DNA of 64,000 nucleotides. Origin: Chitinophagaceae bacterium (GTDB lineage: Bacteria; Bacteroidota; Bacteroidia; Chitinophagales; Chitinophagaceae). The stretch covers positions 1-64,000 of the forward strand of contig JAEUVJ010000039.1 in assembly GCA_016787085.1 (NCBI GenBank), given 5' to 3'. Under the pieces are notes generated by a model, which ran no database searches, was not told where the DNA came from, and saw only the letters and a program-made list of their open reading frames with translations. Below, in pieces: positions 58,388 to 64,000 of this stretch (positions are counted from its first letter, which is position 1; each line of letters opens with the position of its first letter). A program made the translations under genes and the position numbers.

Positions 58388-61120
58388 TCAATTCTTCATA
58401 ATCACCTCATCCAGGTTCATCATTGCATTCGCTACTACTACCAATGCCGCATCGTTTGGATTATTATGCTCATCGTTAAAACCGGCTACCTCACAGGTAC
58501 TCTCTGCATCCTTTTTAAATTCATTAACCGTTTTAATATATAGCTCCGTCAATACCCGCAGTTTTGCCTGTGGTAATGGTTTATACAGCATCCATTCGTA
58601 CCCTTTTGTTATTTGCTGTTGTATATTGTTACCTGCTTCTTTTTTCATCCGCCACGCAAAATGTCTTGCCATATCCAGGTAAGCAGAATCATTGAGAGTG
58701 ATCAATGCCTGCAAAGGGGTGTTGGTGCGGATACGGCGTGCATTGCATACATTTCTTTGCGGCGCATCAAAACCCATCATGGATGGATAAGGTGATGATC
58801 TTTTCCAGTATGTATAAACAGCCCGCCGGTACTGGTCGCCATTTTTACTCATTTCCCATTTGGCGCCATTATAAGGAGATAACCATATTCCTTCCGGCTG
58901 CCAGGGCTTTACCGGCGGTCCGTACATTTTGGGATTGATCACACCGCTGATGCAAAGGAACTGGTCACGTATCTGCTCAGCACTCAGCCTGATCCTCGGC
59001 CCTCTTGCATAAAACCTGTTGAAGAGGTCCTTTTCTTTCATCTCATCCGTCAGTTTTGAATCCTGCCGGTAAGTGGCGCTCATTACCATTTCCTTCAATA
59101 ATTTTTTCAGACTCCAGCGATGATCATTCATCAGCTTCCAGGAAAGATGATCCAGCAGCTCTCTATGAGTTGGAGGAATGCCCTGCGTTCCCATATCTTC
59201 CAATGTTTCAGCTATGCCTGTGCCGAATAACTGCTCCCATAACCTGTTCACGATCGTTCTGGAGACCAACGGGTTTTGTTTACTCGTCAGCCATTGGGTA
59301 AGTCCCATCCTGTTCTTAGGCGCACCCGCAGGCATAGCATACTGTAATGAGCCCGGCACTCCCGCTTCTACTTCTTTTGTCTTTTCCCGCCAGTTTCCCC
59401 TTTCAAAAACATGGGTTTTTCTTTTTTGCCCTGGCACTCTTTCCATCATTACTGGTGTGGCCGGCAGATCAGCCGTTAATAATTTCCGGAATGCGTTGTT
59501 ATTGGCTTCATAGCCGGGTTTGTTTTTTCCCGGAAGTTGTTCAGTAAAGGAGAACCAGTCAAGGTACAGCGCATCCACCGTATTCTTCAAACCGGGGTTC
59601 TCATACGTAATGTAAACATCATGCACGCCTGACTGCACGGGAAAATCAACCAGCAGGAATTGTATCTTACCGGATGTATCAAGCCTATTCGTGCCCAGAA
59701 CAGGTCCATCAGGAGCATCTACCCTTGTTCTTAGCACACCTCCCTTTTTATTGGTAAAAAATCTGCATACCATCCGGCTGACATTATCCATTTCTATCCC
59801 CTTCAGCTTTATGATCGCATGGTTACGCACCAGCACAATATCATTATTGCCGATCACTACTGCATTGACGAGACTATCTGCTTTATTAGAGTTGATCGCC
59901 GGTTGCCATGTTCGCAATAGAGTGGTCATGGTCCTTGCCTGTGATTCGGATGCATTCTCTTTCACCCAGCGTATTACTGCATCGAACTGCTGTCTCAGCG
60001 TATCATTAAAATCACGAAAAGCAGGATACTCGCCAGGCACATCTTCATCCCTTGTGTTATTAAAGAAAGCCATGAACTTATAATATTCATCATGCCTGAA
60101 CGGGTCGTAGGGGTGACTATGGCATTGCACACAACTGAATGTCGTTCCCATCAGCGCTTCCCATGTTGTATTCACCCTGTCAATAACAGATGCTATCCTG
60201 AATTCTTCGTTATCTGTTCCTCCTTCATCGTTGTTCATCGCATTGCGGTGAAAGGCCGTGGCAATATAATCTGCATCGGAAGGTTCAGGCAACAGGTCGC
60301 CGGCTATTTGCTCTGTCAAAAACCTGTCGTACGGCTTGTCCTCATTGAAAGCACGGATCACCCAATCGCGGTATTGCCAGATCGTTCTACCCTGGTCCGA
60401 TTCATATCCTTTGGTGTCTGCATAGCGGGCCAGGTCAAGCCACATGGAAGCCCACCGTTCGCCAAAATGAGGAGAGGCCAGCAGGGAATCAACCAGCATG
60501 CTATAAGCATTCGTATCTGTATTGTTCAGGAACTGCCGTGCTAATTTTTCAGAAGGTAACATGCCGGTCAGGTCAAGACTAACCCTTCTTAACAACACCG
60601 TTTTATCTGCTTCGGCAGACGGCTCTAATTTTTCTTCCTTCAACCGTGCATAGATAAATTTATCAATATCATTTTTGATCCAGTCATCCTCTACCTCTGG
60701 CACTTCCGTCTCTTTTACCGGCAGATATGCCCAGTGATCGCCCCATGGCGCTCCCTGTTTTATCCATCTTGTCAGGATACTGATCTCTTCTTTACTTAAT
60801 GGTTCATGCCGGTAAGGCATCCTTTCTTCCGGATCCTTATTTGTAATGCGCCGGATCATTTCACTCCCTGAAGGATCGCCGGGAATGATAGCATACTTTC
60901 CCGATTTAGTTTTAGCCAGCGCTTCTTCCTGAAATAATAAACTGAACCCTCCCTTGGCCTTTACTCCGCCATGACAACTGATACATTTTTTATTGAGAAT
61001 AGGTTTTACATCTGCGCTGTAATCCACTCTATGTGGCCCGGAAAGAAAAAGGTACGCTATTATAATAGCAAGCAATATTCCGGCAACAAGCAATATTTTC
61101 CTGGAGAAGAGTACTTTCAT
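58388..61120 (-). CDS. DUF1549/DUF1553 protein with Planctomycete cytochrome C domain
   Basis: A 910-residue exported protein: N-terminal membrane anchor (about 8-26), PSCyt1 domain with CISCHGG (about 48-54), DUF1549 (about 150-360) containing a second CVQCH motif (about 331-335), a central beta domain with carbohydrate-binding pattern (about 410-520), then DUF1553 (about 600-870). Such proteins are typical of Planctomycetes and are thought to work with DUF1501 proteins in polymer breakdown, but biochemistry is lacking. Two CxxCH sites suggest at least one bound c-type haem. It is the third gene of the minus-strand series after GH29 and the phosphatase-like gene. Confidence 0.9.
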   Translation of the reverse strand: MKVLFSRKILLVAGILLAIIIAYLFLSGPHRVDYSADVKPILNKKCISCHGGVKAKGGFSLLFQEEALAKTKSGKYAIIPGDPSGSEMIRRITNKDPEERMPYRHEPLSKEEISILTRWIKQGAPWGDHWAYLPVKETEVPEVEDDWIKNDIDKFIYARLKEEKLEPSAEADKTVLLRRVSLDLTGMLPSEKLARQFLNNTDTNAYSMLVDSLLASPHFGERWASMWLDLARYADTKGYESDQGRTIWQYRDWVIRAFNEDKPYDRFLTEQIAGDLLPEPSDADYIATAFHRNAMNNDEGGTDNEEFRIASVIDRVNTTWEALMGTTFSCVQCHSHPYDPFRHDEYYKFMAFFNNTRDEDVPGEYPAFRDFNDTLRQQFDAVIRWVKENASESQARTMTTLLRTWQPAINSNKADSLVNAVVIGNNDIVLVRNHAIIKLKGIEMDNVSRMVCRFFTNKKGGVLRTRVDAPDGPVLGTNRLDTSGKIQFLLVDFPVQSGVHDVYITYENPGLKNTVDALYLDWFSFTEQLPGKNKPGYEANNNAFRKLLTADLPATPVMMERVPGQKRKTHVFERGNWREKTKEVEAGVPGSLQYAMPAGAPKNRMGLTQWLTSKQNPLVSRTIVNRLWEQLFGTGIAETLEDMGTQGIPPTHRELLDHLSWKLMNDHRWSLKKLLKEMVMSATYRQDSKLTDEMKEKDLFNRFYARGPRIRLSAEQIRDQFLCISGVINPKMYGPPVKPWQPEGIWLSPYNGAKWEMSKNGDQYRRAVYTYWKRSSPYPSMMGFDAPQRNVCNARRIRTNTPLQALITLNDSAYLDMARHFAWRMKKEAGNNIQQQITKGYEWMLYKPLPQAKLRVLTELYIKTVNEFKKDAESTCEVAGFNDEHNNPNDAALVVVANAMMNLDEVIMKN

Positions 61121-61207
61121 ATGCAGCAGCTAAAACAGATATACAACAAGGGGTCAAACAGAACTTTTAACCCGTACTAAATATACTAAATTCCTGCTCT
61201 TGAACTA

Positions 61208-62302
61208 TTAGCGCTTTGTATTCAGAATCGGTGTTACCGGTTCAGCCACCGGGTGATCTGCTTTAAAGGTGTAGTTCATGAGCCTGGCTATCGTTTGTGC
61301 AAATTGCTTTTGGTACAATTGCATCGTCTCCTTTATTTCTCCCTTTGCCTCTGTATCAGGCCCCATCACTGCAAACCAGATCTCATGTGCATCCTGTATC
61401 TTATTGTTGTGACTGGTCCATTCTTCCTTTTTTATATCACCGCGACCATGATCTACAGTAATAAAAAGTGAGGTCTTGTTCCTGTACAGCGGGTCACCTT
61501 GCACAATATCCCATATTTGTTTGATCCACGCATCCACCTGGTGTGCCGCATCCAGGTACGAACGATACATGCCGGCGTGGGCCCATTCATCCGTTTCTCC
61601 GTAGGCGATATACAATACCTTAGGCTTTTTTGTTTTCAGCCATTCCATCGCCATATAATGTGTAAACACATCGAGACACTCTCCTTCCAGCCAGGGTTTA
61701 TGAGAATCCTTCAGCATGGCATTGATGAGTTTTTCATTAGCAGTGGGCCTGTTTCCTCCTGTCGTATCAAAAGCCGACATCACCGGAATGCCACTTCGTT
61801 TTTCATTCAGTATCCTGTCAAAAGCATTCCAGGCGCCAAATGCGGCCACTTTTCCTTTTAGTTTTGGCTGCTTATTAAAAAATTCAAGGACAGTTATATT
61901 GGGGTTAGGAGGATAACTGTTTGAATTAATAGCCGTATCAGCATAACCCGTCATGATCTCGCTGTAACCGGGGTAAGAAAACCAGTAGGGATTGGCATTA
62001 TCCACTTTGTTATTGAATTGCCTGTTGCCATATACCTGTCCCTTTGACTCCAATACACTCCACAAGAAGGGCATCAGTTTTTTCCTGCGTTCACTTTCTG
62101 TATCATGCCAGTAATTCTTATAAATATACCCGCTGTCGTCCTGGTTGAATTTCTTATTATTGGCGATAGCCGGATCCATTCCTTTGAACACATCCTGCCA
62201 TCGAAGTCCATCGGTAGTGATGATAATAATATTCTCTGTTTTGCTTTGGGCAGAAACCGTCATGGCTACCAAAACGAAAAGCAATATTCCTATTATTTTC
62301 AT
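61208..62302 (-). CDS. Secreted alkaline phosphatase superfamily protein
   Basis: A 364-residue exported protein with a signal peptide (about 1-18) and the nucleotide pyrophosphatase/phosphodiesterase-type fold. The likely nucleophile Thr is in ITTDGLRWQDVF (about 28-39), and later metal-binding segments are YIAYGETDEWAH (about 231-242) and TVDHGRGD (about 278-285). The substrate could be a phosphate or sulfate ester. It is separated from the upstream GH29 gene by 16 bases and from the DUF1553 gene by about 87. Confidence 0.85.
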   Translation of the reverse strand: MKIIGILLFVLVAMTVSAQSKTENIIIITTDGLRWQDVFKGMDPAIANNKKFNQDDSGYIYKNYWHDTESERRKKLMPFLWSVLESKGQVYGNRQFNNKVDNANPYWFSYPGYSEIMTGYADTAINSNSYPPNPNITVLEFFNKQPKLKGKVAAFGAWNAFDRILNEKRSGIPVMSAFDTTGGNRPTANEKLINAMLKDSHKPWLEGECLDVFTHYMAMEWLKTKKPKVLYIAYGETDEWAHAGMYRSYLDAAHQVDAWIKQIWDIVQGDPLYRNKTSLFITVDHGRGDIKKEEWTSHNNKIQDAHEIWFAVMGPDTEAKGEIKETMQLYQKQFAQTIARLMNYTFKADHPVAEPVTPILNTKR

Positions 62303-62318
62303 AGCTGTAGTTTTCAGA

Positions 62319-64000
62319 TTAGTGATACAACAGGGATGCAGGTATAGCTTCTTTCTTTCTGCCTTCTGGTTGTATGCTTACTTTTAGTTCGTTGCCACCA
62401 CCATTGTCGAAATACAGGACACGGATCTTATGATACCCTTTTTTCAATGCCGCTTTTCCGCTTTTCTCTTCAGCACCGTGATTACCATCGTTGTTCACTA
62501 CTTCGGTATCATCAATAAAAAGCTTGCTGCCGTCATCGGACTCGGTAAAGAAATTATACACCCCCTGCTTAGCTATATGTATATAGCCCGAAAACTCGAA
62601 GGCAAACCTATCTGCACGCCGTTTTTTCTCATTGGATATAACGGTGGCAATTCCTGTTACCACCGGATCACCATTTATGAAACCCATATCTATACTGCCT
62701 GAAGGTTCATAATATTTATAAGTGATACCGGGTTGTGGCTTTCGGACCGTTAAAGGAGGCATCCAGTTGTAAACTTTAATATCAGCTGAAGCTACCGGCC
62801 CCGGAATGATCCCGGTAAAGCCTGCCTGCGGACAGGCAATCGCCTTCAGTACAACACTCTTGTCGGTTATAAAAGGGCCCGTATAAAGTTTGGAATTCTT
62901 CGACGGTTCTGTGCCATCCGTTGTGTAAAACACATCAGCGCCCAAAACATCATGGATCGTTATAACCGGTTTCATTATACTCTTGCTGTGATCAGTCACG
63001 ATCTGCGGCTTCGGCATATATGCACCGAATTTTTCTATTTTCACCGCAAAAGCATATTGTGGTTTTATTTTATTGGGATTAAACTCAGGCAAACTGATCT
63101 CAACATTTTCTCCTGCCTGTTGCCACGAAAGCTCTTCCTTTGTTGATAAGAATCTTATCCTGGTTCCGGACGGAAGCTGCATTTTTCTTAGTACGAGTTT
63201 CCTGTTATCAGGATACTTTGGGAAAATGGCATACAGGCTTTGATTAGTATAATGATAGGTATAAAACACCTCCTTCACGGCATAACCCGGATCGGGATCA
63301 ACGGTCAGCTTAAGCATGATATCTCCACCGGTCTTCCAGTCTCCGGCAATATGTTCGTTACTGCCTTTGTAATCCCTTCTTCCTTCACTCCACTGCACGG
63401 GTATTTTCCATCTTGATGTACCATAAATAGCTTCCCCGTTTATCTTCAGCCATTCGCCTATCTCCAGCAGCCTTTCCTGCATGATGGGCGGTATCTTTCC
63501 ATGTTCATCAGGGCCTATGTCTAATAAAAAATTTCCGCCACGGCTCACCTTATCCACCAATGCGATCACTAATGACTGCGTAGAATTATAATCCCATGCA
63601 TCCTCTTCGCGGTTGTAACCATAACTATAACCCATGCCCCGGCTTTCTTCCCAGTAGTGATCTTCAAAATCAAGATCGGGCTGGTATTCCGGAGTAAAAA
63701 TCCCGCCATGCTTAAAACGGATGCCTGACCCCCAGCGGTCATTCACCACCACCTTATCTTTTACAGGGCTTTCATTATAAAGCCAGGCAAGAAACTCCTG
63801 CGACTTCCATGTTTCGGCAGGTGCATCCCAATCACCATCTGTCCAGAATACATCCGGCTGGTAGGCATGAATAAGATCTTTCATCTGCGGCCATGTATGT
63901 TCTTCCACAAAACGCTTCGGGTCATTTTTCCATAAAGGATTGAACCACTCATACAGTGAATAATACATTCCTGCATGAACAGATGTTTTCCTGACTGCTT
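62319..64000 (-). CDS. GH29 alpha-L-fucosidase, 5' end beyond the window
   Basis: The open frame continues through the right edge (codons up to 64000 read Ala-Val-Arg-Lys-Thr-Ser-Val-His-Ala-Gly before MYYS), so this is a partial gene missing roughly its first 150-200 codons. The catalytic nucleophile Asp is in DVFWTDGDW near the start of the visible part. After the barrel come a beta domain, a chitobiase/hexosaminidase C-terminal-like domain (ADVFYTTDGTEPSKNSK) and a PA14 domain (YNFFTESDDGSKLFIDD). It should release L-fucose from glycans outside the cell. It is the first visible gene of the minus-strand series. Confidence 0.9.
   Translation of the reverse strand, partial: AVRKTSVHAGMYYSLYEWFNPLWKNDPKRFVEEHTWPQMKDLIHAYQPDVFWTDGDWDAPAETWKSQEFLAWLYNESPVKDKVVVNDRWGSGIRFKHGGIFTPEYQPDLDFEDHYWEESRGMGYSYGYNREEDAWDYNSTQSLVIALVDKVSRGGNFLLDIGPDEHGKIPPIMQERLLEIGEWLKINGEAIYGTSRWKIPVQWSEGRRDYKGSNEHIAGDWKTGGDIMLKLTVDPDPGYAVKEVFYTYHYTNQSLYAIFPKYPDNRKLVLRKMQLPSGTRIRFLSTKEELSWQQAGENVEISLPEFNPNKIKPQYAFAVKIEKFGAYMPKPQIVTDHSKSIMKPVITIHDVLGADVFYTTDGTEPSKNSKLYTGPFITDKSVVLKAIACPQAGFTGIIPGPVASADIKVYNWMPPLTVRKPQPGITYKYYEPSGSIDMGFINGDPVVTGIATVISNEKKRRADRFAFEFSGYIHIAKQGVYNFFTESDDGSKLFIDDTEVVNNDGNHGAEEKSGKAALKKGYHKIRVLYFDNGGGNELKVSIQPEGRKKEAIPASLLYH

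Noticed and set aside
62823..62838. TGCCTG-N4-CAGGCA palindrome in the GH29 gene, with similar short palindromes at 21336 and 45802
   Set aside because: All lie in conserved coding sequence and differ from one another; not enough for a repeat family.
1..64000. CRISPR arrays, prophage, IS elements, rRNA, integrase-tRNA junctions
   Set aside because: No regularly spaced repeats, transposase or integrase motifs, or rRNA sequence were seen; the tRNA-Ser has no adjacent integrase or direct-repeat attachment site.

Overview
The window reads as an ordinary chromosomal segment of a Bacteroidota bacterium, most likely Chitinophagales/Chitinophagaceae-like. The evidence is four type IX secretion/gliding genes (PorP/SprF, PorV, PorU, GldJ), a bacillithiol glycosyltransferase (BshA), an N-acetylornithine-type (ArgF') arginine pathway, several TAnnTTTG promoter elements, and near absence of Shine-Dalgarno sequences. 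I see no phage, IS element, CRISPR array or rRNA. There is one tRNA (Ser-GGA). Species-level placement is inference. Layout: (1) 0.2-5.2 kb holds a PorP/SprF protein, a dicarboxylate symporter, 3-methyladenine glycosylase, an EI24/CysZ-like membrane protein, an RsmI-like methyltransferase and a small membrane protein. (2) 5.2-14.9 kb is a compact arginine operon: a leader with a 40-codon ORF ending in an Arg-rich tail and two mutually exclusive hairpins, then GNAT, argG, argC, a DUF1343/NamZ-like gene, argD, argF', argB, argE and argH. (3) 14.9-29.1 kb holds DinB, an M28 peptidase and bshA, then a minus-strand series porU-porV-ispF-dut-DUF4292-envC, and finally gldJ and murF. (4) 29.1-42.9 kb is a sulfane-sulfur island. 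It carries a Crp/Fnr regulator, a TauE/SafE exporter, two persulfide-dioxygenase/rhodanese fusions, two single-domain rhodaneses, a split YeeE/YedE thiosulfate permease, a sulfide:quinone oxidoreductase-like enzyme followed by TusE and DsrE carriers, thioredoxins, a TlpA-like protein, Dps, ferritin-like DUF2202, a haem-binding DUF3365 protein and small Cys-rich membrane proteins. (5) 42.9-48.2 kb is a GH2/GH31 glycosidase pair. (6) 48.3-54.4 kb is housekeeping: tRNA-Ser, TatD, a polysaccharide deacetylase, GltX, an aldo/keto reductase, a B12-binding mutase subunit and an enoyl-CoA hydratase. (7) 54.4-64.0 kb is a minus-strand run of Planctomycetes-style genes (DUF2231/cytochrome, sugar isomerase-like, DUF1501, DUF1549/DUF1553) with a phosphatase-like protein and a GH29 fucosidase cut by the right edge. 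The strongest non-obvious signal is in region 4. Nine palindromes of the form GTGA-N6-TCAC (some degenerate) sit in the promoters of this island and I noticed none in the intergenic regions of the rest of the window. The adjacent Crp/Fnr protein carries a CRP-type recognition helix (R179, E180, R184) predicted to read GTGA, and it has only two cysteines (C74, C80). I propose a thiol-gated Crp/Fnr regulon for H2S, persulfide and thiosulfate handling that also takes in iron-storage genes. The second strong signal is the apparent arginine-responsive leader in front of the arginine operon.
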